Below are positions 17,152-26,312 of a DNA stretch of 64,000 bases, piece by piece. Both the position numbers and the translations under genes were made by a program. Position 1 is the stretch's first letter. Each line of letters starts with the position of its first letter. The DNA comes from Oscillibacter sp. (GTDB lineage: Bacteria; Bacillota; Clostridia; Oscillospirales; Oscillospiraceae), in the NCBI RefSeq assembly GCF_028693505.1, contig NZ_JAQUVF010000005.1:20053-84052 (forward strand), read 5' to 3'. The notes under the pieces were generated by a model that worked only from the letters and a program-made list of their open reading frames with translations, was not told the DNA's origin and searched no databases.

Positions 17152-18030
17152 ATGGGAGAGGGATTGCCTTATATCATCAACGGCATCTCCGTGGGCGGCC
17201 AGTATGCCCTGATCGCCATCGGGTATACGCTGGTCTACGGTATTTTGCGGCTGATCAATTTTGCCCACGGCGACGTGTTCATGGTGGCGGGTCTTGTGAT
17301 GGTTTACGCCACCAGCGCGCTGCCGCTCTATTTGGCGCTGCCGCTGGTGCTGATTGCCACGGTGCTGCTGGGCTTTGTCATCGAGCGGGTGGCCTACAAG
17401 CCGCTGCGCTCCGCGCCGCGGATGTCCTTGATGATTTCCGCCATCGGCGTGAGCTATCTGATTCAGAATCTGGCGTTTTACATTACCGGCGGCATTCCCC
17501 AGCCGGTGACCCGCCCCATTCCGTGGATTTCCGACAACGTGATGGTTTTCGGGCAATCCACCAAGCGGGTCACGCTGCTCACCCCGGTGCTGACCATTTT
17601 GCTGGTTTTGGCGCTGGTGTATCTCATCAACCACACCAAGATCGGCATGGCCATGCGGGCTGCCGCCAAGGATTTTGAAACGGCCCAGCTCATGGGAATC
17701 CGCATCAACGCCGTGATTTCCATGACGTTTGTGATCGGCTCCTTTCTCGCGGCAGTGGGGTCCATTCTCTACTTCACCAACTACCCCTCCGTGGCCATCA
17801 CCTCCGGCGGCATGCCGGGACTGAAGGCCTTCGTGGCGGCGGTGTTCGGCGGCATCGGCTCCATTCCCGGCGCTGTGGTGGGCGCGTTTATCATCGGCCT
17901 TTGCGAGGAGCTTATTAAGGGCGCGGGCTACACCACGTTTTCGGACGCGTTCACCTTTGCGCTGCTGATTGTGGTTTTGTGTGTGAAGCCCACCGGCCTG
18001 TTCGGTGAAAAAGTCACCGACAAGGTATAA
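17152..18030 (+). CDS. livH: branched-chain amino acid ABC transporter permease LivH
   Basis: This 292-residue membrane protein has the LivH layout. The N-terminus is YIINGISVGGQYALIAIGYTLVYGILRLINFAHGD, and the cytoplasmic EAA-like loop reads TKIGMAMRAAAKDFETAQLMGI. It forms the translocation pore with LivM. The ATG at 17152 follows GGGAGG. It lies 12 bp before livM in one transcription unit. Confidence 0.93.
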   Translation: MGEGLPYIINGISVGGQYALIAIGYTLVYGILRLINFAHGDVFMVAGLVMVYATSALPLYLALPLVLIATVLLGFVIERVAYKPLRSAPRMSLMISAIGVSYLIQNLAFYITGGIPQPVTRPIPWISDNVMVFGQSTKRVTLLTPVLTILLVLALVYLINHTKIGMAMRAAAKDFETAQLMGIRINAVISMTFVIGSFLAAVGSILYFTNYPSVAITSGGMPGLKAFVAAVFGGIGSIPGAVVGAFIIGLCEELIKGAGYTTFSDAFTFALLIVVLCVKPTGLFGEKVTDKV

Positions 18031-18042
18031 GGAGGGAACCAT

Positions 18043-19155
18043 ATGACAATGAAGAAAAAGAAATCCATCTTTTTGGTTGTGGTGCTGGCGGTGCTGCTGG
18101 CGGCCTGTTTGACGGTGGACGCGCTGCTGCCCGGTTATCACATTGCCGTCACGGTCATCAAAAAAGCCACGGTGTACGCGCTGGTGGCGGTTTCCATGAA
18201 CCTGCTCAACGGCTTTACTGGCCTTTTCTCCCTGGGACAGGCGGGCTTTATGCTGCTGGGCGCCTACGCCTACGGCGTGCTGACCATCCCGGTGGCAAAG
18301 CGGGCCAGCGTCTATCAGTATTTTGACGGCGGCTCGATCCAGTTCTCCCTGCCGGAGAGCTGCGCCGGGATTTTGGGCGACGCGGTTGGCCCCACGGTGG
18401 GCATGCTGGCAGCTTTGCTGGTGGGCGGCGTTCTGGCGGCGCTGATGGCGTACCTCATAGGCCTTCCCGTGCTGCGGCTGAAATCCGATTATCTGGCCAT
18501 TGCCACGCTGGGCTTTGCGGAGATTCTGCGGGCCTTTTTCCAGTGGAACGCGCTGGGTCCCATCACCAACGGGTCCAACCTGCTCAAAAGCTACCCGACC
18601 TTTACCCACGCCACGCCTTACGTGCTGCTCTCGGGGGGCATGATCGCCATCATTGTGCTCCTCATCAACTCCACCTACGGGCGGGCCTTCAAGGCCATCC
18701 GGGACGATGAGGTGGCGGCGGAGGCCATGGGCATCAATCTTGCGCGGCATAAGCGCCTCGCGTTTGTCATCAGCTCCTTCTTTGCGGGCATCGGCGGCGG
18801 TATGATGGCCATGTATATGGGCACCATTGCCGCAGCGCCGTTCAAAAGCGCCATGACGTACGAGATTTTGCTGATCGTGGTCATCGGCGGCATCGGCTCC
18901 ATCACCGGGTCCATCCTTGCAAGCTTCCTGTATATTTTCAGCTCCGAGTGGCTGCTGCGGGGCTTGGACTCCGGCACATTTTTGGGGATTTCCGCCCCGT
19001 CGCTCTTTAAAAACGGCTTCCGTATGGCGGCATTTTCCGTGATCATCATGGCAATTGTGCTGTTTTTCCGCAAGGGCATCATGGGTGACAGAGAGCTGCC
19101 GGACCTGCTGGACAGGCGGGGGAGAAAGCACAAAAAGGAGGCCGCCGAAAAATGA
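18043..19155 (+). CDS. livM: branched-chain amino acid ABC transporter permease LivM
   Basis: The 370-residue membrane protein pairs with LivH. It shows the LivM features MNLLNGFTGLFSLGQAGFMLLGAYAYG and the loop TYGRAFKAIRDDEVAAEAMGI that contacts the ATPases. It has about eight to ten hydrophobic segments. Its stop overlaps the livG start as ATGA (19152-19155). An insertion of about 20 residues (VAKRASVYQYFDGGS) after the second helix lies outside the membrane. Confidence 0.93.
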   Translation: MTMKKKKSIFLVVVLAVLLAACLTVDALLPGYHIAVTVIKKATVYALVAVSMNLLNGFTGLFSLGQAGFMLLGAYAYGVLTIPVAKRASVYQYFDGGSIQFSLPESCAGILGDAVGPTVGMLAALLVGGVLAALMAYLIGLPVLRLKSDYLAIATLGFAEILRAFFQWNALGPITNGSNLLKSYPTFTHATPYVLLSGGMIAIIVLLINSTYGRAFKAIRDDEVAAEAMGINLARHKRLAFVISSFFAGIGGGMMAMYMGTIAAAPFKSAMTYEILLIVVIGGIGSITGSILASFLYIFSSEWLLRGLDSGTFLGISAPSLFKNGFRMAAFSVIIMAIVLFFRKGIMGDRELPDLLDRRGRKHKKEAAEK

Positions 19156-19994
19156 GTGACAACATTCTGAAAGTCGAGAACGCCACCATGCAGTTTGGCG
19201 GTGTGGTGGCTGTGGACAACCTGAATCTGGAGATCAACGAAGGGGAGATCGTGGCGCTCATCGGCCCCAACGGCGCGGGAAAGACCACGGCCTTCAACGT
19301 GGTCACGGGCGTGTATCAGCCCACCAACGGCGCGGTCTGGTTTCAGGGCAACAAGATCATTGAGAACTATCCCCAGGGGAAGATGAAAAAGCTCTATAAG
19401 GGCCAGCACGGCGGGGAGTATACCCGCGCCCTCGCCCCCACACCGGATAAGGTCACGAAGCTGGGCATGGCCCGCACCTTCCAGAACATCCGGTTGTGGA
19501 AGTCCCAGACCGTTTTTGACAACGTGCTCATTGCCAAGCACTGCCGGGCCACCAGCAACGTGCTTTCGGCCACCTTCCGCCTAAACCGCAAGGAGGAGGC
19601 CCAGCAGCGCCAGAGCGTGGAACAGCTCCTGGAGACGGTGGGCCTTGCGGACGTGAAGAACGAACTGGCCACCTCCCTGCCTTACGGCAAGCAGCGGCGG
19701 CTGGAGATCGCCCGGGCGCTTGCCGCCGAGCCGCAGCTTTTGCTGCTGGACGAACCGGCGGCGGGCATGAATCCCCAGGAGACCGACGAGCTGACCGCCT
19801 TCATTGCGGATATCCGGAACAAATTTCATCTCACCGTGTTTCTCATCGAGCACCACATGAATCTGGTCATGCATATCTCCGACCGCATCTACGTGCTGGA
19901 TTTCGGCAAGCTCATTGCCGAGGGGACCCCGGCGGAGATCCAGAACAACAAGCGTGTCATCGACGCGTATCTGGGGGTGGCGGAAGATGCTTAA
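19152..19994 (+). CDS. livG: branched-chain amino acid ABC transporter ATPase LivG
   Basis: The 280-residue ATPase has Walker A GPNGAGKTT, a signature region SLPYGKQRRLEIARAL and Walker B LLLLDEPAAGMNPQET. The C-terminus (YLGVAEDA) is typical of LivG. A stretch after the Q-rich region (NYPQGKMKKLYKGQHGGEYTRALAPTPDKV) is longer than in the Escherichia coli protein. It overlaps livM and livF by 4 and 8 bp. Confidence 0.93.
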   Translation: MSDNILKVENATMQFGGVVAVDNLNLEINEGEIVALIGPNGAGKTTAFNVVTGVYQPTNGAVWFQGNKIIENYPQGKMKKLYKGQHGGEYTRALAPTPDKVTKLGMARTFQNIRLWKSQTVFDNVLIAKHCRATSNVLSATFRLNRKEEAQQRQSVEQLLETVGLADVKNELATSLPYGKQRRLEIARALAAEPQLLLLDEPAAGMNPQETDELTAFIADIRNKFHLTVFLIEHHMNLVMHISDRIYVLDFGKLIAEGTPAEIQNNKRVIDAYLGVAEDA

Positions 19995-20697
19995 GATTGA
20001 AAACCTGCATGTGGCCTACGGCGGCATTCAGGCCCTGCGCGGCATCTCACTGGAGGTGCCGGACGGAAAGATCGTGACGCTCATCGGCGCCAACGGCGCG
20101 GGAAAATCCACAACGCTGCGCACCATCACCGGACTGGTAAAGGCCGCCTCCGGGTCCATCCGGTGGAACGACGAGGAACTGCTGGGAAAGCCCGTCGACC
20201 GCATCATCAGCGCGGGAATCGCCATGAGCCCTGAGGGTCGGCGGGTATTTCCCGATATGACGGTTTTGGAAAACCTGAAGATTGGCGCCTATCTCCGGCG
20301 GAACAAGGCGGAGATCGAAACGGACATCCAGTGGGTGTACCAGCTCTTCCCTCGGCTGAAGGAGCGCAGCTGGCAGCTCTCCGGTACGCTCTCTGGCGGC
20401 GAGCAGCAAATGCTGGCCGTGGGCCGGGCGCTGATGTCCCGCCCCAAGCTGATGATGCTGGACGAACCCTCCCTGGGCCTTGCGCCGCTGGTGGTGCAGG
20501 ATATCTTTTCCATCATCCGGGAGATCAACCATCAGGGCGTCACCGTATTGCTCATCGAGCAAAACGCCAACATGGCCTTGAAAATCGCGGACCTTGCGTA
20601 TGTGCTGGAAACCGGCAACATTACCCTCTCCGGCACCGGCGCGGAGCTGCTGGCAAACGAAAAAGTCAAAGAGGCCTATCTGGGGAAAAACAACTGA
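19987..20697 (+). CDS. livF: branched-chain amino acid ABC transporter ATPase LivF
   Basis: The 236-residue ATPase has Walker A GANGAGKST, signature LSGGEQQMLAVGRALM and Walker B LMMLDEPSLGLAP, with the LivF-specific GIAMSPEGRRVFPDMTVLENL. It powers the transporter with LivG. The start at 19987 (ATG inside the end of livG) was chosen over an upstream in-frame codon because it gives the standard N-terminus MLKIENLHVAYGGI. It is the last gene of the operon. Confidence 0.94.
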   Translation: MLKIENLHVAYGGIQALRGISLEVPDGKIVTLIGANGAGKSTTLRTITGLVKAASGSIRWNDEELLGKPVDRIISAGIAMSPEGRRVFPDMTVLENLKIGAYLRRNKAEIETDIQWVYQLFPRLKERSWQLSGTLSGGEQQMLAVGRALMSRPKLMMLDEPSLGLAPLVVQDIFSIIREINHQGVTVLLIEQNANMALKIADLAYVLETGNITLSGTGAELLANEKVKEAYLGKNN

Positions 20698-20698
20698 G

Positions 20699-20731
20699 AA
20701 AGCAGGGAGAGGCACCGCCTCTCCCTGCTTT
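20699..20731 (+). terminator. terminator after livF
   Basis: 15-bp perfect stem (20699-20713 with 20717-20731, loop ACC) ending in CTTT; the T run is short and interrupted. Confidence 0.7.
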
Positions 20732-21042
20732 GCTGTTGATATGACTTTTTGCGACTATTGGGATTGAAATTCTTTAGATGCTGTGATACTATATTAGATA
20801 TTGCGGTACTATAAGAGATTTTTTTGTAAAATTTCTCTTATAAAACCCTCTCCTGCGAAAAAACTTGATTTTTGTTTTTGCAAAAAAGTTTGATTATTTT
20901 GATTACTTTTCATGAAATATTATTTTTTGGAGCTGAAAAGTGAGAAAAATTTGAATTGATATTATTTTGCATGAAAAAATCGGGTTTTTATATCCGAAAG
21001 AAAGGCGGCGACCGGAGCGGTTACCGTGTTGGGTACAAATTG
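20732..21042 (+). promoter_or_regulatory. AT-rich region upstream of the AraC regulator
   Basis: This 311-bp stretch is clearly richer in A+T than the surrounding DNA. It holds a 9-bp inverted repeat TATAAGAGA / TCTCTTATA (20810-20818 with 20834-20842) and two direct ACTATA copies, which could be a regulator-binding region. No confident promoter could be fixed. Confidence 0.35.
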
Positions 21043-21966
21043 ATGGCACAAGAATTGAATCCCACTGCGTTTTCGAGCAATGCCGCACATTTTTCCAATA
21101 ATACGGACCAGTTCGGCTTTGATGCGGAGCTGCATCAAACCGGAAAAAACAAGGCGCCGCTGTTCCATTTTCACGATTTTTATGAGTTTGCCATTTACTT
21201 GGGGAAAGAACCCGCCAAATTCCGGCTGCTGGATCAGGAGTATGAGGTCAACTTCGGGGACATCGTGCGCTGCGATTTGATGGACGAGCACGTCTGGCTG
21301 GTGCGGGACAACGACGCCCATATGCGCTTTTGCGTGGGGCTGACCTTTAATTTTGTCATGTCCTGCTCCACAAAGACGGACAACCTCATCCAGATTTTCA
21401 GCCGGAACGGCAGCGGCTATCCGGTCCTTCATCTCGGCTCTTTGGATATCCACAAGTACATCGACCTCATCAACGCCTTTCAGGACTGCTCTCTGGAGCA
21501 TGGGAAGATGGTGTTCCAGCTGGGGATTCTCCACCAGATGCTGGCCTACCTGCAGGATGATTTCCTGCGGTTCAACAGCGGCGGCGCGCCGCTGACCCGG
21601 CAGGACAATCTGGTTTGCGAGCTGATCAATTACATCAATCTGCACATTGGCGAGGACCTGAGCCTCAAGACCCTGGGGCGCATGACCAACTATAACCCCA
21701 CCTACCTCTCCCGCACCTTTAAAAACATCACCCGCAGCACGCTCAAGCTGTATATTGATGAAAAGCGGATCAACACCGCCACGCTGCTGATGGGCAAGGG
21801 CACGCCGCTGACGGAGATCGCCGTTGAGGTGGGCTTTCAGAATTACTGTACATTTTACAACACCTTCAGGCGAATTATGGGCGTCAGCCCGGAGAGCTAT
21901 GCCAAGACCCGGGAAGAGGGCGAAAAGGACAACCGCCGTCTGGTGACCTGGCAGGAAAACGGCTGA
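21043..21966 (+). CDS. AraC family transcriptional regulator
   Basis: The protein (307 residues from the ATG at 21043) has an N-terminal cupin-like sensing domain (PLFHFHDFYEFAIYL, then GDIVRCDLMDEHVW). The C-terminal double helix-turn-helix includes LSLKTLGRMTNYNPTYLSRTFKN and IAVEVGFQNYCTFYNTFRRIMGVSPESY. Such proteins activate sugar or stress genes on binding a small ligand. The start is uncertain: an ATG at 20971 and a TTG at 20956 are in frame and no start has a clear ribosome-binding site. It stands 43 bp upstream of the esterase gene, its probable target or operon partner. Confidence 0.85.
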   Translation: MAQELNPTAFSSNAAHFSNNTDQFGFDAELHQTGKNKAPLFHFHDFYEFAIYLGKEPAKFRLLDQEYEVNFGDIVRCDLMDEHVWLVRDNDAHMRFCVGLTFNFVMSCSTKTDNLIQIFSRNGSGYPVLHLGSLDIHKYIDLINAFQDCSLEHGKMVFQLGILHQMLAYLQDDFLRFNSGGAPLTRQDNLVCELINYINLHIGEDLSLKTLGRMTNYNPTYLSRTFKNITRSTLKLYIDEKRINTATLLMGKGTPLTEIAVEVGFQNYCTFYNTFRRIMGVSPESYAKTREEGEKDNRRLVTWQENG

Positions 21967-22009
21967 AACAGCAGCGCGGCACATTGAATGAAAAGAAGGA
22001 GACTTTGCA

Positions 22010-22825
22010 ATGGCGGTTTTGAATCTGGATCTCTACTCTTACGAGCTGGCAATGAACACGCAGGTGACCATGCTGCTGCCGGAACGGCGGGGCGTGCCCC
22101 ACGAGAGCCGCGACGGCGCGCCCTATTTCGTGCTCTACCTGCTGCACGGTCACGGGCAGGATCACACCAGCTGGCTCCGACTGACCCGGCTGGAGTCCTA
22201 TCTCCAAAACACGGATGTGATCGTGGTCATGCCAAACGGCGGGCGGGGCTGCTATGTGGACGGCGCGCAGACCCACCGGTACGGCACCTATCTCACAAAG
22301 GAACTGCCGCTGGCGCTGAAGAACTGGTTTCACATCTCGCCAAAGCGGGAAGAGACCTTTATCGCGGGCATGTCCATGGGCGGTTACGGCGCGCTGCGAG
22401 CCGCCCTGAGCTGCCCGGAACAGTACGGAGCCGCCGCAGGTCTTTCCACCGCTGTGCGGATGGACAGGCTGACGGAGCTGCCCCCAAGCGCGGCGGACAA
22501 GGGCCTTGCCATCCCCACGCTTTCGGAGGTGGGGGAAAACCTCCATCGTGTGTTTGGGACGCCCGCCGACTATGAGTCCACGGACTTCAGCCTGAAAAAG
22601 CTGGCCCGCCGGCTCAACGACGCCGCTGCCCCCGCCCCCCGGCTGATGCAGCTTTGCGGAGACGACGATCCGCTTCTTGCGGACAACGAGGACTTCGCGG
22701 CGTTTATCAAGGCGGAATGCCCCCGCCTTTCCCACACCTTTCACGTCACCCCCGGCATCCATGATTTTGACTTTTGGGACCGGGAGATCCGCACGGCCCT
22801 GCAATTTTTCGGTCTGCTGCCCTGA
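22010..22825 (+). CDS. alpha/beta-hydrolase esterase (esterase D / EstA type)
   Basis: The 271-residue protein belongs to the putative esterase family of FrmB, esterase D and lactococcal tributyrin esterase. The oxyanion region is YLLHGHGQDHTSW, the nucleophile elbow GMSMGGYG (about residues 124-131), the acid GDDDPLL and the histidine GIHDFDFWD. It probably cleaves short acyl esters, for example acetyl groups on sugars. The ATG at 22010 follows AAGGAG. The AraC regulator precedes it and a terminator follows it. The natural substrate is unknown. Confidence 0.85.
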   Translation: MAVLNLDLYSYELAMNTQVTMLLPERRGVPHESRDGAPYFVLYLLHGHGQDHTSWLRLTRLESYLQNTDVIVVMPNGGRGCYVDGAQTHRYGTYLTKELPLALKNWFHISPKREETFIAGMSMGGYGALRAALSCPEQYGAAAGLSTAVRMDRLTELPPSAADKGLAIPTLSEVGENLHRVFGTPADYESTDFSLKKLARRLNDAAAPAPRLMQLCGDDDPLLADNEDFAAFIKAECPRLSHTFHVTPGIHDFDFWDREIRTALQFFGLLP

Positions 22826-22859
22826 GTGGGGAGCGAAAACAGGAACCATTACAGAAAAA

Positions 22860-22902
22860 GCGCCCGGCGGGCCGTGCAAACGGCCTGCCCGGGCGCTTTT
22901 TT
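22860..22902 (+). terminator. terminator after esterase
   Basis: Long hairpin with outer stem GCGCCCGG / CCGGGCGC and inner GGCCGT / ACGGCC (22860-22896), followed by TTTTTT. Confidence 0.85.
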
Positions 22903-23000
22903 CAGCCCGCGCTTTCAAGCTCCATTGGCTTTTTGAGTCAGGCGCACCCTGCCGCCACGCGCATTCATAAAATATTAACAGTTCTTGACGAAAAAATCGA

Positions 23001-23029
23001 TTGACAGGCGGCGCTCTTCTGCCTATAAT
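23001..23029 (+). promoter_or_regulatory. consensus promoter of the tetR-RND operon
   Basis: TTGACA (23001-23006), 17-bp spacer, TATAAT (23024-23029): a perfect sigma-A consensus. Such a strong promoter next to operator palindromes implies tight repression. Confidence 0.92.
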
Positions 23030-23032
23030 CAA

Positions 23033-23063
23033 TGACATGTTGTCACAAAATGACACCCTGTCA
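23033..23063. promoter_or_regulatory. tandem TetR operators
   Basis: TGACA-TGT-TGTCA (23033-23045) and TGACA-CCC-TGTCA (23051-23063) are identical 13-bp palindromes apart from the central three bases, 18 bp apart, over the transcription start. They fit two TetR dimers. Confidence 0.8.
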
Positions 23064-23102
23064 TAAACTGGCAGGCACGGATTTTTGTGGAAGGGGGATT
23101 CC

Positions 23103-23720
23103 ATGTGTAAGGAAACGTTTTTGCGGCTTCCGGAAGAAAAACGGGAGCGCTTTTTAGACGCGGCGTGGGCGGAGTTCACCGAGGTGAAGTTTGCGGAGGT
23201 TTCCATCAATCAGATCGTCCGGCGGGCAGGGGTTCCCCGGGGGAGCTTCTATCAGTACTTTGCGGACAAAGCGGATTTGTTCGGCTATTTGCTGGGCGCT
23301 GTGCGGGACCGCTTTACGGAGAATTACCGGGAGATTCTGAAAGCGTGCGGGGGAAACCTTTTTGAGACCCAGATCCGCTGCTTTGACGTGTTTTCAAAGC
23401 GGGAGCGAGAGGCCACGGAGCCGATGCTGGAGCGCTGCATCCAGATCATGCGGATCAACCCGGGGATGGATGTGCGCAAGCTGATGCCGCATATGCCCGC
23501 ATCGGTGCTGCTGGAAAAAGTGCAGACGGAGCTGGATCTCACCGCGTTTCGCCGGAGGGACCCGGAATTTATCTGGCAGGTATTCAATCTCACGCTGCTG
23601 GCGCTGGGGTCCTCGCTGATGGACAGTCTGGTCTGCCCGGAACGCGAGGCAGAGTATCGCCAGCGGCTGCTGAGCCATCTGGAAATCATTCAGCACGGCG
23701 CGCTGGACGCGGCGGACTGA
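23103..23720 (+). CDS. TetR/AcrR family repressor
   Basis: The 205-residue protein has the TetR DNA-binding helix-turn-helix at residues 14-55 (RERFLDAAWAEF ... SINQIVRRAGVPRGSFYQYFADKADLF) and a divergent ligand-binding domain. The ATG at 23103 follows AAGGGGGA; a TTG at 23085 is in frame. It is the first gene of the operon with the TolC-like, adaptor and RND genes and is expected to repress it through the sites at 23033-23063. The inducer is unknown. Confidence 0.9.
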   Translation: MCKETFLRLPEEKRERFLDAAWAEFTEVKFAEVSINQIVRRAGVPRGSFYQYFADKADLFGYLLGAVRDRFTENYREILKACGGNLFETQIRCFDVFSKREREATEPMLERCIQIMRINPGMDVRKLMPHMPASVLLEKVQTELDLTAFRRRDPEFIWQVFNLTLLALGSSLMDSLVCPEREAEYRQRLLSHLEIIQHGALDAAD

Positions 23721-23744
23721 CAGGAGACATAGGAGGAAAAGTCC

Positions 23745-25130
23745 ATGAAACAACGAATTTTTGCCCTGCTGCTGGCGCTGGCGCTGGGGCTGTCGCTGTG
23801 CGGGGTGTCCGCGCTGGCAGAAGAAGCGAGCGGCGCAGCCCCGGCGGCGGAGACGGCCAGCGCCGCCGATGCCCAGACCGAGGACGCCGCCCAGACCGGA
23901 GAGACCGCCGGAACCGCAGAGACGGCGGAAGCCGGAGAGAACGCCGAGACCACGCTGGCAGGGCCGGACGCAGAAAAGGCGGAGACCGGGGAGTCTCTGA
24001 CGGACGCGGTGACCATCGCGCCGGACGCGGTGGGCACGCTGAGCTTTGCGAATTTGGAGCGGCGCATCCGGGAGAACAACTTGCAGCTCTTGGCGCTGGA
24101 AGAGAGCATCCGGTTTCTCGCGGACATGGATTACGACGATCTTTCGGAGCAACTGCGGGACCAGATCAGCAACATCGGCAAGGCCAAACACTTCCTGACG
24201 CTCTCACAGCAGGGGGATTCCTATACATATGAACAGCTCCAGCAGGCTACCACGGCCCTGCGGGACCAGCTGGACGACATTAAAGACGGGAAGCTCCAAA
24301 AGGACAACGCCGCCACAAAGCGGCAGCTGGAAAATTTGCAGGACCAGATCGTCATGGGCGGCGAAAAGCTGTATGTGGCGCTGCTGGCCATGGACACCCA
24401 GGAATCCGCGCTGGAGCGCCAGCTGGCGGCCCTCAACCGTACCGTGGAGGAGATGGAGCTGCGCTACCGGCTGGGGCAGGTCTCCGCGCTGACGCTGGAG
24501 CAGACCAAGGCGGGGCGGAGTGCGCTGGTGAGCGGGCTTGACACGCTTTCCATGAACATCCAAAACTACAAATTGCAGCTGGAGCTGCTGATCGGCGCGG
24601 ACCAGACCGGGACCATCAAGCTGGGCGCGATTCCGGCGGTGACGCAAGCGCAGCTGGGGGCCATGGACCGGGAGAAGGACTTGGCGGCGGCCAAGGAGAA
24701 AAGCTACGAGATGCTCGCGGCTTCCAAGACGCTGGAGGACGCAAAGAAGTCCTACGACGACGTGGGCGTGGACACCGGATACCGGGAAAGCAAGCTGGAG
24801 TTCCGGCAGGCGAAAAGCGCCTGGCAGGCCGCCCAGTACACCTACAACGCCGCGGTGCAGGACTACGAGCTGCGCTTTGGCACGCTGTATGCCCAGGTGC
24901 TGGATTACCGGCAGATTCTAAGCGCGGCGCAGGTATCTCTTTCGTGCGAACAGAGCGCCTACGCGGCGAAAGAATTGAAATACCAGCAGGGTGCCCTGTC
25001 GCAAAACGCACTGCTGGACGCCAAGGATACTCTGCGCGCGGCGGAGAAAAAGGTCAGCGGCGCGTCCGACGACCTCTTTTCCGCGTACAACAGCTACTGC
25101 TGGGCCGTGCAGCACGGCATCCTGAACTAA
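23745..25130 (+). CDS. TolC-like coiled-coil efflux protein
   Basis: The 461-residue exported protein has a cleavable signal peptide (residues 1-25, ending SALAEE) and then a low-complexity stretch rich in Ala, Glu and Thr (about 25-85). Two similar long-helix halves follow, as in the TolC / outer membrane factor family. Repeated patterns such as LERQLAALNRTVEEMELRYRLGQVSALTLEQ and YAAKELKYQQGALSQNALLDAKDTLRAAEKK are the TolC hairpin motif. It sits between tetR and the adaptor. In a Gram-positive envelope it cannot be an outer-membrane channel in the usual sense, so its role is unclear. Confidence 0.75.
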   Translation: MKQRIFALLLALALGLSLCGVSALAEEASGAAPAAETASAADAQTEDAAQTGETAGTAETAEAGENAETTLAGPDAEKAETGESLTDAVTIAPDAVGTLSFANLERRIRENNLQLLALEESIRFLADMDYDDLSEQLRDQISNIGKAKHFLTLSQQGDSYTYEQLQQATTALRDQLDDIKDGKLQKDNAATKRQLENLQDQIVMGGEKLYVALLAMDTQESALERQLAALNRTVEEMELRYRLGQVSALTLEQTKAGRSALVSGLDTLSMNIQNYKLQLELLIGADQTGTIKLGAIPAVTQAQLGAMDREKDLAAAKEKSYEMLAASKTLEDAKKSYDDVGVDTGYRESKLEFRQAKSAWQAAQYTYNAAVQDYELRFGTLYAQVLDYRQILSAAQVSLSCEQSAYAAKELKYQQGALSQNALLDAKDTLRAAEKKVSGASDDLFSAYNSYCWAVQHGILN

Positions 25131-25148
25131 TAAGAGGAGCGATATTTC

Positions 25149-26306
25149 ATGAAACGAATCATCTCTTTACTGCTGGGAGCAGGTCTGCTGCTCTCACTGA
25201 CCGCCTGCGGAGGGAAAGCTCCCGCAGAGGATACCCCCGTCGCCGGCACCGCCGTACAGGTGGAGACCGTGGCGGCAGACACCATCGCAACCGACAGCAA
25301 GGTTTCCGGCAAGGTCGCCGCAGACAACGAATCCACCATCATGATCGCCTCCGCGGCCAAGTGCACCGCCGTCTACTTTGAGGCGGGGGACACGGTGCGC
25401 CCGGGAGACGTGATCTGCACGCTGGATGTGGTCAGCACCCTCTCTTCCCGCAGCGCCGCGCAGATCAGCTACGCGGCCGCCGCCCAGAGCTATCAGGATC
25501 AAAAGGGCGTTTTTGAAGCGCAGGTGAATCTGTGCCAGAAGAACGTCAACGATTTGAAGGCGCTTTTCGCCATCGGCGCGGCGTCCCAAATGGAGATCGA
25601 TCAGGCGGAGCTGCAATTGCAATCCGCCGTCGCCACCCGCAACTCCACGCTCTCCCAGCTGGAGGCCGGGATGCAAAACGCCAAGTCCGGACTGGAGCAG
25701 CTGGATACCGCGCTGGAGAATGTGGATGCCGCGGGCAACGTGGTAGCGCCCATCGCCGGAACGCTGGTGACGATGAACGCGGTGGAAAACGCGTTTGTCT
25801 CCGCCGCGATGCCCCTGGCGGTCATCGACGGCGCGGACCAGATGAAGATCACGGTTTCCGTCTCCGAGACGCTGGTGCCCAAGCTGGCCTCCGGCGATGA
25901 AGCGGACGTCTATGTAAGCGCGGTGGGGCAGAGCTTCTCCGCCGTGATCCGCTCGGTGGAAAAGGCGGCCAGTGCGCAAACCAAGCTCTACACGGTCACG
26001 CTCACGGTGCCGCCCGAGGTCACCGGGCTGCTTTCCGGCATGTTTGCCGACGTGACGTTCCATACCGACGTCTCCGAAGGGACGCTGGTCATTCCCACGG
26101 AGGCCATTCTCACAAGCGGCGAGACGCAGTACGTCTTTGTGGTGGAAAACGACACCGCCAAATCGGTGGAAGTCACCACGGGCCTCAACGGCAGCGGCGT
26201 CACGGAGATCACCTCCGGCCTCAGCGAGGGGCAACAGCTGGTGACCGTCGGGCAATCCTACCTCTCCGACGGGGACATTGTCCGCGTTGTCACCGGGGAG
26301 GAATAA
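25149..26306 (+). CDS. RND efflux adaptor (membrane fusion protein), lipoprotein
   Basis: The 385-residue protein starts with a lipoprotein signal (lipobox LTAC, cysteine about residue 19). It has the adaptor layout: a lipoyl half-motif (GDTVRPGDVICTLD), a coiled-coil hairpin (about 100-190, with QNAKSGLEQLDTALENVDAAG), the second lipoyl half (VVAPIAGTLVTMNAVENAFV) and a beta-barrel with a membrane-proximal domain. It would bridge the RND pump and the TolC-like protein. It lies 18 bp after the TolC-like gene and 6 bp before the pump gene. Confidence 0.9.
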   Translation: MKRIISLLLGAGLLLSLTACGGKAPAEDTPVAGTAVQVETVAADTIATDSKVSGKVAADNESTIMIASAAKCTAVYFEAGDTVRPGDVICTLDVVSTLSSRSAAQISYAAAAQSYQDQKGVFEAQVNLCQKNVNDLKALFAIGAASQMEIDQAELQLQSAVATRNSTLSQLEAGMQNAKSGLEQLDTALENVDAAGNVVAPIAGTLVTMNAVENAFVSAAMPLAVIDGADQMKITVSVSETLVPKLASGDEADVYVSAVGQSFSAVIRSVEKAASAQTKLYTVTLTVPPEVTGLLSGMFADVTFHTDVSEGTLVIPTEAILTSGETQYVFVVENDTAKSVEVTTGLNGSGVTEITSGLSEGQQLVTVGQSYLSDGDIVRVVTGEE

Positions 26307-26312
26307 AAACGG

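Noticed and set aside
23761..24232. Arg/Pro-rich overlapping frames in the TolC-like gene
   Set aside because: Frame shadows of the Ala/Glu/Thr-rich linker; the main frame has a signal peptide and good start.
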